38,949 nucleotides of DNA from the NCBI RefSeq assembly GCF_000308455.1, contig NZ_BAFP01000097.1, positions 1 to 38,949 on the forward strand. Direction: 5' to 3'. This stretch comes from Nocardia abscessus NBRC 100374. Its GTDB lineage: Bacteria > Actinomycetota > Actinomycetes > Mycobacteriales > Mycobacteriaceae. Position numbers and translations under genes: made by a program. Under the pieces are notes generated by a model, which was given only the letters and a program-made list of their open reading frames with translations, was not told where the DNA came from and made no database searches. Below are positions 24,024 through 31,794 of this stretch, piece after piece (the stretch's first letter is position 1; each line of letters starts with the position of its first letter).

Positions 24024-24536
24024 GTGTCGGACCAGCCCAATCCCATGACCACGGACTCGAAAAAGCAGCCAGCGCACCTGTACCGCGAGCGCCTGTGGGT
24101 GCCGCTGTGGTGGTGGCCGGTGGCCTTCGCCGTCACCGGGTTGCTCGCGGCGGAGATCCATATGGGCGCACCCGGGCTACGCGCGTGGCTGCCCTATGCG
24201 CTGTTGTTCCCGGTGCCGGTCTGGGTGCTGCTGTGGCTGAGCCGCCACCGCGTCGAAGTGGCGCCGGACGCGAACGGCACACCGGAGCTGCGCGCCGATC
24301 GCGCACATCTGCCGGTGAATTTCGTGGCCCGTGCGGCCGCTGTCGCCCCCACCGCGAAAAGCGCGGCGCTGGGCCGCCAGCTCGACCCCGCCGCCTATGT
24401 CCAGCATCGCCCCTGGATCGGGCCGATGGTCTTGCTCGTGCTCGACGACCCCGACGATCCGACGCCGTACTGGCTGGTCAGTACGCGGCGGCCCGAACGG
24501 GTCCTTGCCGCGCTCGGTGTTCCGAGCGCGGGCTGA
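24024..24536 (+). CDS. DUF3093 membrane protein (Rv2698-like)
   Basis: 170 residues. LYRERLWVPLWWWPVAFAVTG begins the DUF3093 domain, with two membrane segments (about 26-45 and 55-73), then a soluble part containing LDPAAYVQHRPWIG and DPTPYWLVSTRRPERV. The family is actinobacterial and of unknown function. It is divergent from dut, sharing a palindrome, and convergent with DUF4193; the Rv2697c-Rv2698-Rv2699c order is the same. Confidence 0.9.
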   Translation: MSDQPNPMTTDSKKQPAHLYRERLWVPLWWWPVAFAVTGLLAAEIHMGAPGLRAWLPYALLFPVPVWVLLWLSRHRVEVAPDANGTPELRADRAHLPVNFVARAAAVAPTAKSAALGRQLDPAAYVQHRPWIGPMVLLVLDDPDDPTPYWLVSTRRPERVLAALGVPSAG

Positions 24537-24559
24537 CACTGTCTTCGATCTCGTCGAGA

Positions 24560-24862
24560 TCAGGCGGCGCAATCCATGCAGATCATCTGGCCGCCCTTCT
24601 CGCTGGCCAGCCTGCTCCGGTGATGTACCAGGAAACAGCTGGAACAGGTGAACTCGTCGGCCTGCTTCGGGATCACCCGAACCGTCAGCACTTCCTCGGA
24701 CAGGTCGGCGCCGGGAAGCTCGAACGACTCCGCGGTATCGGATTCGTCGATATCCACGACGGCGGACTGTGCCTCGTTACGACGAGCCTTCAGCTCCTCC
24801 AGCGAATCCTCCGACACATCGTCGGATTCGGTGCGCCTCGGTGCGTCATAGTCGGTTGCCAT
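24560..24862 (-). CDS. DUF4193 zinc-ribbon protein (Rv2699c-like)
   Basis: 100 residues, complete for the family. An acidic N-terminal half (SLEELKARRNEAQS, VVDIDESDTAESFELPG) leads to a zinc ribbon with CSSC (73-76) and CMDC (95-98). The motif FTCSSCFLVHHRSRLA resembles small transcription-associated zinc ribbons, but no partner is known. The ATG at 24862 is preceded by a GGGGAAG. The stop overlaps a small inverted repeat GATCTC/GAGATC (24547-24561) between the convergent genes, a weak terminator candidate. Confidence 0.92.
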   Translation of the reverse strand: MATDYDAPRRTESDDVSEDSLEELKARRNEAQSAVVDIDESDTAESFELPGADLSEEVLTVRVIPKQADEFTCSSCFLVHHRSRLASEKGGQMICMDCAA

Positions 24863-24958
24863 GTCGTCTTCCCCTCGTCCTAACTCCGTATATCCCGGAC
24901 CGGTCCGCTCACACCCGATTCCTGCCGGAACCGCCGCGACCGGTACCGCCCCGCCGGT

Positions 24959-24979
24959 GGTGCACGTCACACGTACACC
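24959..24979. promoter_or_regulatory. Near-perfect 21-bp palindrome, candidate operator
   Basis: GGTGCACGT (24959-24967), spacer CAC, ACGTACACC (24971-24979): 8 of 9 arm positions are complementary. It lies about 100 bp upstream of the DUF4193 start and 260 bp upstream of cei. The layout is like a dimeric repressor site; the protein is not identified. Confidence 0.4.
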
Positions 24980-25226
24980 GGTCGCCTATCAGGGCGGATC
25001 ATGCCGATCCACTCCCGACAGCGCTGGGTAAACGCAGGACATGCCCTTCTTGTTCCCGCGACCGACCACTGATTTCCGCACCGGCGATTCGATCTGGGCC
25101 GCCAGACAATAGCGGACCCCGGAGGAAAAGTCGCAATCAAAACACAGCCGAGTCGAAAATGAGGGGCAATCGACACCGTCTGGGGAACGCACCGAGACCT
25201 TGCGCCGCCACCCCGCCACATTTTCG

Positions 25227-25232
25227 TAGAGT
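25227..25232 (+). promoter_or_regulatory. -10 element (TAGAGT) of cei, leaderless
   Basis: TAGAGT is followed by 6 bp and then GTG at 25239. A second GTG at 25233 would overlap the space needed between -10 and transcription start, so 25239 is preferred. Confidence 0.5.
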
Positions 25233-25238
25233 GTGCTG

Positions 25239-25916
25239 GTGGTTTCACTGATCACCGAAGGTACCTCGACGGATCCGCAAGGTCGTCCGTTCCTGCGGCG
25301 CCGCCCCCAGCCCTGGCTCGTCATGCTCGGCGTTCTCGCTCTGATCTGCGGGATCGTCTGGATCAAAGCCCTCACGACGCACGACGCCGACTACACCGCG
25401 ATGGCGTGCAACTCGCCGAGCCCGGCCTCGGATCCCGGTGCGACGCAACCGACTCCGCTCGGCCAGCGGGTCGGCGCGGGCCGGTTGCAGGACGTGGAAC
25501 CCGCGCCGCTGGCCGCGAGCAGGGTGCGTGTGCTGAACGCGAACAACCAGCGCGGCCAGGCCGCGCACGTCGCCGCGCAACTCGGCGACCTCGGTTTCGC
25601 GAGCGCGCCCGGCACGCAATACGGCAACGATTCGGTATACGTCAACGGCGACCTGGAGTGCACCGGGCAGATCCGCTTCGGCGTGAACGGCCGTCCGGCC
25701 GCCGCGGCCGTGCAACTGGTCGCGCCGTGCGCCGAGCTGATCGAGGATCAGCGCGGCGACGAGACGGTCGATCTGGTGCTCGGCTCGTTGTTCCGGGACA
25801 TCCGGCCCAGCAACGACGCCGAGGAGGTGCTGCGTTCGCTGAAGAACCCGGCGCCGGGCAACTCCACCTCGATCGATATCAAGTTGCTCGACGCCGCGCG
25901 GCAAGCCCGCTGCTGA
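25239..25916 (+). CDS. cei: Cell envelope integrity protein Cei (LytR_C domain, single membrane anchor)
   Basis: 225 residues from the GTG at 25239. A short cytoplasmic N-terminus with RPFLRRRPQPW precedes one membrane segment (about 25-45), then an extracytoplasmic LytR C-terminal-type domain starting near SRVRVLNANNQRGQAAHVAA. The M. tuberculosis homologue Rv2700 is reported to be needed for envelope integrity and virulence. Four cysteines (in MACNSP, DLECTG, VAPCAEL and ARC at the C-terminus) could form disulphides outside. The stop abuts the suhB stop of the opposite strand: TGATCA (25914-25919) contains both. Confidence 0.88.
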   Translation: MVSLITEGTSTDPQGRPFLRRRPQPWLVMLGVLALICGIVWIKALTTHDADYTAMACNSPSPASDPGATQPTPLGQRVGAGRLQDVEPAPLAASRVRVLNANNQRGQAAHVAAQLGDLGFASAPGTQYGNDSVYVNGDLECTGQIRFGVNGRPAAAAVQLVAPCAELIEDQRGDETVDLVLGSLFRDIRPSNDAEEVLRSLKNPAPGNSTSIDIKLLDAARQARC

Positions 25917-26849
25917 TCAGCGGTCCGGGATCGGCTCGGTAGCGCCGACCCGGGCCAGTAGTTCCCCGAGTTCGTCGGCGATGCCGGGCGCGGCGGCCAC
26001 CACCAGGTCGCCGTCGGCGCCCGGCGCCGTGGCGGGCGGAAGCGTCAGCCGCGCGCCGGCCTCCGCGGCGATCAGCGCGCCCGCGCCCCAGTCCCAGGCG
26101 TTCAATCCGTGCTCGTAGTAGGCGTCCACCCGGCCCGCCGCGACGTGGCACAGATCCAGCGCCGCCGCGCCGAAGCGGCGGATGTCGCGCACGTGCGGCA
26201 GCACCTGCGCGACCAGTTCCGCCTGCCTGCTCCTGCGGTGCCTGCCGTAGGCGAATCCGGTGGCGACCAACGACATCGCGACCGTTTCGACGGGCGTGCA
26301 GCTGAGGTGCTCCACCACGCCGTCGGCGTCCACACGCAGCGCACCGAGCCCGAGCCCGGCGCTGTAGGTGGCCGCCCGCGCGACGTCCACCACGGCGCCC
26401 GCCACCGGCCGCCCGCCGCGCAGTGCCGCCACCGACACGGCGTAGCCGGGAATGCCGTAGACGAAGTTCACCGTGCCGTCGATCGGATCCACCACCCAGT
26501 GGACGGTGTCCGCGCTCGCGTCATCGATGCTGCCGCCGCCCTCCTCGCCGAGGATCGGATCACCGGGGCGCTGTTCGGCCAGCAGTCTTCGGATCAGTTC
26601 TTCGGTCTCGGTGTCCACGATGGTCACCGGGTCGGTCGCGTGGCTCTTGGACTGCACGGCGCCTTCGGCGTGCGCGCCGGCGGGCCCGAACACCTCGGGA
26701 CGGCGGGCGCGGACGTGCGCGGCGGCCGTCTCGGCGATGTCGACCGCGACGCGGCGCAGGTCGGCTTCGTCGCCACGCGCGACGATCGAGACGAACGAGT
26801 CGGAGGTGTAGTCGGACACTGACGATGAGGTTTCCGGCACGCCTTCCAT
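25917..26849 (-). CDS. suhB: Inositol monophosphatase family protein (SuhB-like)
   Basis: 310 residues. It carries the Mg2+-dependent, lithium-sensitive phosphatase motifs: PILGEEGGG, WVVDPIDGTVNFVYGIP and NAWDWGAGALIAAEAGA. The likely reaction is release of phosphate from inositol phosphate, for phosphatidylinositol mannosides and mycothiol, but fructose-1,6-bisphosphate and other sugar phosphates are possible. The start is ambiguous: ATG at 26849 has GAGGA 11 bp upstream, ATG at 26861 has it directly adjacent, and GTG at 26819 is also in frame. Equivalent to Rv2701c. Directly convergent with cei. Confidence 0.9.
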   Translation of the reverse strand: MEGVPETSSSVSDYTSDSFVSIVARGDEADLRRVAVDIAETAAAHVRARRPEVFGPAGAHAEGAVQSKSHATDPVTIVDTETEELIRRLLAEQRPGDPILGEEGGGSIDDASADTVHWVVDPIDGTVNFVYGIPGYAVSVAALRGGRPVAGAVVDVARAATYSAGLGLGALRVDADGVVEHLSCTPVETVAMSLVATGFAYGRHRRSRQAELVAQVLPHVRDIRRFGAAALDLCHVAAGRVDAYYEHGLNAWDWGAGALIAAEAGARLTLPPATAPGADGDLVVAAAPGIADELGELLARVGATEPIPDR

Positions 26850-27017
26850 CGCATCACACATCCTCGCCGAACGCCCAGCCTCGCGGTCCCATTACTCTTG
26901 TCGTGCACGACACAGCGCCGTCGTCGGGCATCCCACTCGCAGCGCCCGCCGTGGCCGGCGTGGGCCCCGTGCAGCGCTGTCATCACACCGGCCAGCACAG
27001 GGAACGAGGGGTTAGTC

Positions 27018-27776
27018 ATGTCCGCTCGGGGGCACGCATTCGGCATCGATATCGGCGGCAGCGGCGTCAAGGGCGCCGTGGTCGATCTGGCCACCGGCGA
27101 GTTGGTCCATGAGCGGATCAAGATCGCCACGCCGCACCCCGCGACACCGTTCGCCGTGGCGGAGGCGGTGGCCGAATTGGTCGCCCAGGCCGGGTGGAGC
27201 GGTCCGGTCGGCCTCACGCTGCCCGCCGTGGTGATCGGCGGCGTGGCGCGCACCGCGGCCAACATCGACAAATCCTGGATCGGCACCGACGCGCGGGCGC
27301 TGTTCTCCGCCGCGCTCGGCGGCCGCCCGGTCACCGTGCTCAACGACGCGGACGCCGCGGGCATGGCCGAGGACCGCTATGGCGCGGCGCGGAATTTCAC
27401 GGGCCTGGTCATGCTGCTGACCTTCGGCACCGGCATCGGCTCCGCGTTGCTCTATCACGGCACGCTGGTGCCCAACACCGAACTCGGCCACCTCGAGATC
27501 CAGGGAATGGAGAGCGAGCACCGCGCGGCGGCCTCGATCAAGGAACGCAACGGGCTGAGCTACGAGCAGTGGGCAGCGCAGGTCAGCCTGGTCCTGACCG
27601 GGCTGGAAAACTTGTTCTTCCCGGTCGTCTTCGTCGCGGGCGGGGGCATCAGCCGGGACGCCGAGCAGTGGATCCCTCTGCTCACCAACCAAACCCCCGT
27701 GATCCCGGCACGCCTACGGAACACCGCGGGCATCGTCGGCGCGGCCATCGCGATCGCCGGCGGCATCGCCCCGTGA
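27018..27776 (+). CDS. ppgK: Polyphosphate glucokinase (ROK family)
   Basis: 252 residues. It phosphorylates glucose with polyphosphate or ATP. FGIDIGGSGVKGAVVDL (8-24) is the first phosphate loop, NDADAAGMAEDRYGA carries the catalytic aspartate, LLTFGTGIGSALL is the second phosphate loop and NTELGHLEIQG is the glucose-binding glutamate-glycine-histidine segment. GAGGGG lies 7 bp before the ATG at 27018. It is directly upstream of sigA, as Rv2702 is, and divergent from suhB. Confidence 0.95.
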   Translation: MSARGHAFGIDIGGSGVKGAVVDLATGELVHERIKIATPHPATPFAVAEAVAELVAQAGWSGPVGLTLPAVVIGGVARTAANIDKSWIGTDARALFSAALGGRPVTVLNDADAAGMAEDRYGAARNFTGLVMLLTFGTGIGSALLYHGTLVPNTELGHLEIQGMESEHRAAASIKERNGLSYEQWAAQVSLVLTGLENLFFPVVFVAGGGISRDAEQWIPLLTNQTPVIPARLRNTAGIVGAAIAIAGGIAP

Positions 27777-27840
27777 GGCGCGCGCATACCGCGAGGATGC
27801 CGTTCCCGGCATCGTGCCGTAGGTACCCTGGTTAGATCGT

Positions 27841-27846
27841 TACAAT
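27841..27846 (+). promoter_or_regulatory. -10 element (TACAAT) of sigA
   Basis: TACAAT is the best -10 hexamer upstream of sigA, about 122 bp before the start codon. Other -10-like hexamers, TACCCT (27824) and TTAGAT (27832), lie close by, so more than one start is possible. No clear -35 is visible. Confidence 0.45.
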
Positions 27847-27855
27847 GGAACGTGC

Positions 27856-27943
27856 CCGGCTGAGCCGGAGAAACCCCGACCGGCCCTCCGCCGGTGAAAC
27901 CCGACAGATCGCTCCGCCGGAAACCACTCTGGCGTGACGCCGC
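27856..27943 (+). promoter_or_regulatory. Structured sigA 5' leader with repeated hairpin-GAAACC units
   Basis: After the -10 box the leader has hairpin CCGGC-TGA-GCCGG (27856-27868) followed by AGAAACCCCGAC, hairpin ACCGG (27879-27883) with CCGGT (27891-27895) followed by GAAACCCGAC, then a third GGAAACC (27918-27924) and a short GGCG-TGA-CGCC hairpin. The repeated hairpin-GAAACC order suggests a functional leader, though not a riboswitch class that I recognise. Confidence 0.35.
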
Positions 27944-27968
27944 ACGAGACCGTCACGAAAGGGCGTAC

Positions 27969-29345
27969 GTGGTAGCCACGAATACCCGTCAGACCGCCGA
28001 ATCGGCCGATGCCGACTCCGCAGATGTAACCGAAGCACGGCCGGTCCGTAAGGCTGCCGCGAAGAAGGCTCCGGCGAAGAAGGCCGCCGCCAAGAAGGCG
28101 CCTGCCAAGAAGGCCGCGAAGGCGGCCAAGGCTCCTGCGAAGAAGGCCGGCACCAAAAAGGCGGGACCGGACGGCGAGCCCGGCGCCGACGAGGCGATCG
28201 AGGACGAGTCGCTAGACCTCGACGATCTCGGCGATCTGGAAGTCTCCGAAGAAGACCTCACCGAGGGCGACGAACTGGTCGACGTCGCCGAAGAACCCGA
28301 GACCGAGGAGGCCGGGGCCACGGCCGACGAACCCACGGCGGCGGACAAGGCCTCCGGCGATTTCGTCTGGGACGAAGAGGAGTCCGAGGCGCTGCGCCAG
28401 GCCCGCAAGGACGCCGAGCTCACCGCCTCGGCCGACTCGGTCCGCGCCTACCTCAAGCAGATCGGCAAGGTCGCGCTGCTCAACGCCGAAGAGGAGGTCG
28501 AACTCGCCAAGCGAATCGAGGCGGGCCTCTACGCGGCCGAGAAGGTGCGCGAGTTCGCCGAGCAGGGCGAGAAGCTGCCGGTCGCGATGCGCCGCGACTA
28601 CAACTGGATCGTCCGCGACGGCAACCGGGCCAAGAACCATCTGCTCGAGGCCAACCTGCGTCTGGTCGTCTCGCTCGCCAAGCGCTACACCGGCCGCGGC
28701 ATGGCCTTCCTCGACCTGATCCAGGAGGGCAACCTGGGTCTGATCCGCGCGGTGGAGAAGTTCGACTACACCAAGGGCTACAAGTTCTCCACGTACGCCA
28801 CCTGGTGGATCCGGCAGGCCATCACCCGCGCCATGGCCGACCAGGCCCGCACCATCCGCATCCCCGTGCACATGGTGGAGGTCATCAACAAGCTCGGCCG
28901 CATCCAGCGCGAGCTGCTCCAGGACCTCGGCCGCGAGCCGACGCCGGAGGAGCTGGCCAAGGAGATGGACATCACGCCGGAGAAGGTGCTGGAGATCCAG
29001 CAGTACGCGCGTGAGCCCATCTCGCTGGACCAGACCATCGGCGACGAGGGCGACAGCCAGCTCGGCGACTTCATCGAGGACTCCGAGGCCGTGGTCGCGG
29101 TGGACGCGGTGAGCTTCACCCTGCTGCAGGATCAGCTGCAGTCGGTGCTGGAGACGCTGTCGGAGCGTGAGGCGGGCGTGGTCCGGCTGCGCTTCGGTCT
29201 CACCGACGGCCAGCCCCGCACCCTCGACGAGATCGGGCAGGTCTACGGCGTCACCCGCGAACGCATCCGCCAGATCGAGTCCAAGACCATGAGCAAGCTG
29301 CGCCACCCCAGCCGCTCCCAGGTCCTGCGCGACTACCTCGACTAG
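27969..29345 (+). CDS. sigA: Principal RNA polymerase sigma factor SigA (group 1, sigma70)
   Basis: 458 residues from GTG 27969, with AAAGGG 5 bp upstream; a longer in-frame ATG start at 27894 lies within the hairpin leader and is rejected. Residues about 25-70 are Lys/Ala/Pro repeats (KKAPAKKAAAKKAPAKKA) followed by an acidic stretch, as in other actinobacterial principal sigmas. Core: region 1.2 (SADSVRAYLKQIG), region 2 (NLRLVVSLAKRYTGRGM, FDYTKGYKFSTYATWWIRQA), region 3 (IRIPVHMVEVINKL), region 4 (LSEREAGVVRLRFGL, VTRERIRQIESKTMSKL). It directs RNA polymerase to housekeeping promoters. Confidence 0.98.
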   Translation: MVATNTRQTAESADADSADVTEARPVRKAAAKKAPAKKAAAKKAPAKKAAKAAKAPAKKAGTKKAGPDGEPGADEAIEDESLDLDDLGDLEVSEEDLTEGDELVDVAEEPETEEAGATADEPTAADKASGDFVWDEEESEALRQARKDAELTASADSVRAYLKQIGKVALLNAEEEVELAKRIEAGLYAAEKVREFAEQGEKLPVAMRRDYNWIVRDGNRAKNHLLEANLRLVVSLAKRYTGRGMAFLDLIQEGNLGLIRAVEKFDYTKGYKFSTYATWWIRQAITRAMADQARTIRIPVHMVEVINKLGRIQRELLQDLGREPTPEELAKEMDITPEKVLEIQQYAREPISLDQTIGDEGDSQLGDFIEDSEAVVAVDAVSFTLLQDQLQSVLETLSEREAGVVRLRFGLTDGQPRTLDEIGQVYGVTRERIRQIESKTMSKLRHPSRSQVLRDYLD

Positions 29346-29357
29346 GTCGCATAGCGT

Positions 29358-29416
29358 CGACGCCCGTATTCGTCGTGCCGCTCGATATTTCCGGCGGCCG
29401 GCGGATGCGGGCGTCG
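29358..29416 (+). terminator. Inverted repeat downstream of sigA
   Basis: CGACGCCCG (29358-29366) is perfectly complementary to CGGGCGTCG (29408-29416); the 41-nt loop holds an inner GCCGC/GCGGC pairing. It starts 12 bp after the sigA stop. No U-tract. The rest of 29417-29644 holds nothing recognised. Confidence 0.35.
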
Positions 29417-29644
29417 CGCATTCCGGCGTGAGCTCGCGCCGCATCGCCCACCTCCTCGGCGAGCTTCGTTGCCGTGCCTCGCGTGCGCTACTGCCGCTGG
29501 TCGTCGATCAGACCGTCGGCAGCCCCACGGCGTGCCAACAAGGCCGTTGCGGCGGCGCCGGTCCCGTGACGGAGCGCACAGGGCCCCTTTCGGGGGGTAT
29601 GAGTTCGAACCGGGCGGACTACGGGGGTGGTTGCCCCCACTTCG

Positions 29645-30008
29645 ATGTCGAGCCTGCCGCGGCCGCCGTGGACGCAGGCCGCCGAACTGCGCGATATATG
29701 GTCCCGGCTGCGCCGTCCCGGCTCGCCGCGGCGGATCCTGCCCTGACCGTCACCGCCGCTGCGGATGGCCGTCGCCGCGGACAGGTGTACCAGCTACGGC
29801 TTTTCGGCTGTGCTGGCTGCCCTGGCGTTCCGGTTCCGTGGCGCGGTGCGCCTGGTGGGCCGGGTCGATCATCGTCGCGCTCGGCGCGGCGCTGTGGATC
29901 GAACCGACGTTGACCGACTACGGCCATCTGTGCGCGGCCATGATCGGGCTGGCTCGGGGCGACCGCGAGCCTGTTCTGGCACCGGCTGGCACGGACCGCC
30001 GCGCGTAG
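29645..30008 (+). pseudogene. Remnant of a rhomboid-like membrane protein gene
   Basis: Three pieces in different frames resemble successive parts of an actinobacterial rhomboid-like membrane protein. An ATG at 29645 opens MSSLPRPPWTQAAELRDIWS and stops after 34 residues. From about 29762 another frame reads DRCTSYGFSAVLAALAFRFR. From about 29855 a third reads GSIIVALGAALWIEP followed by TLTDYGHLCAAMIGLA, ending at the TAG at 30008. Such proteins carry SYGF and TDxGHL motifs near the C-terminus. The middle is too short, so an internal deletion plus frameshift is inferred. Family assignment is from recalled motifs. Confidence 0.5.
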
Positions 30009-30030
30009 GTCCGGCTCCGCGCGGGACTGA

Positions 30031-31215
30031 TCAGGAGACCACGGGCTCGGGACGGCCGCGGTGCTGCAGCAGCGCGACCATCGGCTCCACCACACGCGCC
30101 GCGATCGGACCGAGCACCGCCATCAGCAGTACGTAGGTCGACGCGAGAGCGGTGAGCTGCCCGTCCATCGCACCCGCGCTGACCGCCAGTCCCGCGATGA
30201 CGATGGAGAATTCGCCCCGGGCGACCAGGGCCGCGCCCGCCCTGGCCCGCCCCATGGGACGGATACCCTCGCGCGCGGCGGCCCACCATCCGGTCGCCAT
30301 CTTCGTCATGAGGGTGACCGCCGCCAGCGCGATCGCCCAGCCGAGCACCGGCGGGATTGCTCGCGGCTCGGTGCTCAACCCGAACGCCACGAAGAAGATG
30401 GCCGCGAACAGATCCCGCAGCGGTTCGAGCAGCTTCGCCGCCGCGTGCGCGGTGGAGCCGGAGATGGCGATGCCGAGCAGGAACGCGCCGACCGCCGCGG
30501 ACACGCTCAGCGCCGAGGAGACACCGGCCACCAGCAGCGCCGCGCCGAGCAGCGTGAGCAGGAAGACCTCGCGGTCGGCGCTGTCCACGACCGACGACAC
30601 ATAGCGCCCGTAACGCAGGGCCACCACGAGCACGAGCGTGATGGTGATCAGTGCCAGGGCCAGGGCGCGCAGCCCGCTGACCCAGCTCAGCCCGGCCAGC
30701 AACGTGGTGAGAATGGGCAGGTAGACCGCCATCGCCAGATCCTCGAACACGAGGATGGACAGGATCACCGGCGTCTCCCGGTTACCCAGGCGGCCGAGGT
30801 CGTCGAGCACCTTCGCCACGATGCCCGAGGAGGAGATGTAGGTGACGCCCGCCAGCGTGATCGCGCCGTTGACGCCCCAGCCCAGCATCAGCGCCACCAC
30901 CGCGCCCGGCGACGCGTTGACCACGATGTCCACCAGGCCGGCCGGCCACGATCGGCGCAGCCCGGTCACCAGCTCCGCCGCGGTGTACTCCAGGCCGAGC
31001 AGCAAGAGCAGCAGCACCACACCGATCTCACCGGCGACGTGGCCGAAGTCGTAGGCGGCCCCGAGCTCGATGACACCGCCCTGGCCGAAGGCGACGCCGC
31101 CCAACAGGTACAGCGGGATCGGTGACATTCCGACACGACCCGCGACACGCCCCAGCATGCCGAGAACGAAAAGAACCGCTCCGAGCTCGATCAGGGCGAG
31201 CGCGGTGTCCGTCAC
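30031..31215 (-). CDS. khtU: Monovalent cation:proton antiporter, KhtU-like (CPA2 family)
   Basis: 394 residues with about 12 membrane segments. Family marks are GRVGMSPIPLYLLGGVAFG, the GLEYT segment after EIGVVLLLLLLGLE, and YISSSGIVAKVLDDLGRL with the ion-binding aspartate region SILVFEDLAMAVYLPILT. There is no C-terminal Rossmann domain as in KefB/C, which fits KhtU, a protein that pairs with a separate regulatory subunit. The GTG at 31215 begins three bases after the stop of the khtT-like gene. The system would export K+ in exchange for protons. The name is by similarity and operon context. Confidence 0.85.
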   Translation of the reverse strand: MTDTALALIELGAVLFVLGMLGRVAGRVGMSPIPLYLLGGVAFGQGGVIELGAAYDFGHVAGEIGVVLLLLLLGLEYTAAELVTGLRRSWPAGLVDIVVNASPGAVVALMLGWGVNGAITLAGVTYISSSGIVAKVLDDLGRLGNRETPVILSILVFEDLAMAVYLPILTTLLAGLSWVSGLRALALALITITLVLVVALRYGRYVSSVVDSADREVFLLTLLGAALLVAGVSSALSVSAAVGAFLLGIAISGSTAHAAAKLLEPLRDLFAAIFFVAFGLSTEPRAIPPVLGWAIALAAVTLMTKMATGWWAAAREGIRPMGRARAGAALVARGEFSIVIAGLAVSAGAMDGQLTALASTYVLLMAVLGPIAARVVEPMVALLQHRGRPEPVVS

Positions 31216-31218
31216 GTC

Positions 31219-31701
31219 TCAGCCGTGCGTCATGATCTTCGCGGCGGCGTCCAAGCCCTCCGGAGTGCCGACCACCACGAGCAGGTCGCCGGCGGTGAAG
31301 GTGAAATCGGGGCCCGGCGAGGGGTGCAGCTGGCCGGCCCGCATGACCGCCACGATGGAGACCTTCGTGCGGGTGCGCATCTCGGTCTCGCCGAGGGTGC
31401 GACCGTCGTACGGGGAGTCGTCGCCGATCGGAAGCTGGCGGGTGGTGATCCCGGGCAGGTCCCGATGGTCGTCGTTGAGCTTCGCGACCAGCTGGGGCGC
31501 GCCGAGCAGGTTCGCCAGGACCGCCGCCTCGTCGGTGGTCAGCGGGATCTGCGCGGCGCAGGCGTCCGGATCGTCGAGCTTGGAGACGATCAGGTCGATA
31601 TCACCGTCGCGGTGGGCGACCACGCCGATTCGGCGACCGGAACGTACTTCGAAGTCCTTGCGGACACCGATTCCGGGTAGTGCGGTGACGTCGACGTTCA
31701 C
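31219..31701 (-). CDS. khtT: RCK_C-domain regulatory subunit, KhtT-like
   Basis: 160 residues, the same size as Bacillus KhtT (about 165). The N-terminal half (TALPGIGVRKDFEV, GRRIGVVAHRDGDIDL) is the KhtT-type domain; the C-terminal half (about 80-158: LPIGDDSPYDGRTLGE, TFTAGDLLVVVGTPEGLD) is an RCK_C (TrkA-C) domain. In Bacillus, KhtT restrains KhtU and responds to c-di-AMP and pH; this is expected but not shown here. The GTG at 31701 is supported by TAATCT 7 bp upstream. It is the first gene of a two-gene operon. Confidence 0.88.
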   Translation of the reverse strand: MNVDVTALPGIGVRKDFEVRSGRRIGVVAHRDGDIDLIVSKLDDPDACAAQIPLTTDEAAVLANLLGAPQLVAKLNDDHRDLPGITTRQLPIGDDSPYDGRTLGETEMRTRTKVSIVAVMRAGQLHPSPGPDFTFTAGDLLVVVGTPEGLDAAAKIMTHG

Positions 31702-31708
31702 GCCCTCC

Positions 31709-31714
31709 AGATTA
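31709..31714 (-). promoter_or_regulatory. -10 element (TAATCT on minus strand) of khtT, leaderless
   Basis: TAATCT ends 7 bp before the GTG at 31701. The GGAGGG lying within this 7-bp space would be at the very 5' end of the RNA, too close to act as a normal ribosome binding site. Confidence 0.5.
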
Positions 31715-31794
31715 GCCGGATGCGGGCGGCGATAAACGGATCGGTCATCACTTCGGCGGATGGCGCGTCGCGGGCGCTGTGTTGTGATGGAGGC

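Larger units (their letters stand above)
24863..25238. other. 376-bp divergent intergenic region DUF4193 - cei
   Basis: No gene was recognised. It contains a palindrome at 24959-24979 and a lower-GC block near 25125-25165, plus the cei -10 box. The frames crossing it give uninformative arginine- and cysteine-rich translations. It is unusually long for two small divergent genes in this compact region, so regulation is likely. Confidence 0.5.

Noticed and set aside
27894..27968. Longer SigA starting at the in-frame ATG at 27894
   Set aside because: That segment lies in the hairpin-rich leader, and the GTG at 27969 has AAAGGG at good spacing and the family N-terminus.
27851..27968. Known riboswitch in the sigA leader
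   Set aside because: The hairpins and GAAACC boxes do not match the conserved cores of cobalamin, TPP, ykoK or c-di-AMP switches as I know them, so only an unclassified leader is proposed.
28050..28160. Short tandem DNA repeats within sigA (AAGAAGGC-type) considered as a repeat element
   Set aside because: They encode the Lys/Ala-rich N-terminal tail common to actinobacterial principal sigma factors, so coding explains them.
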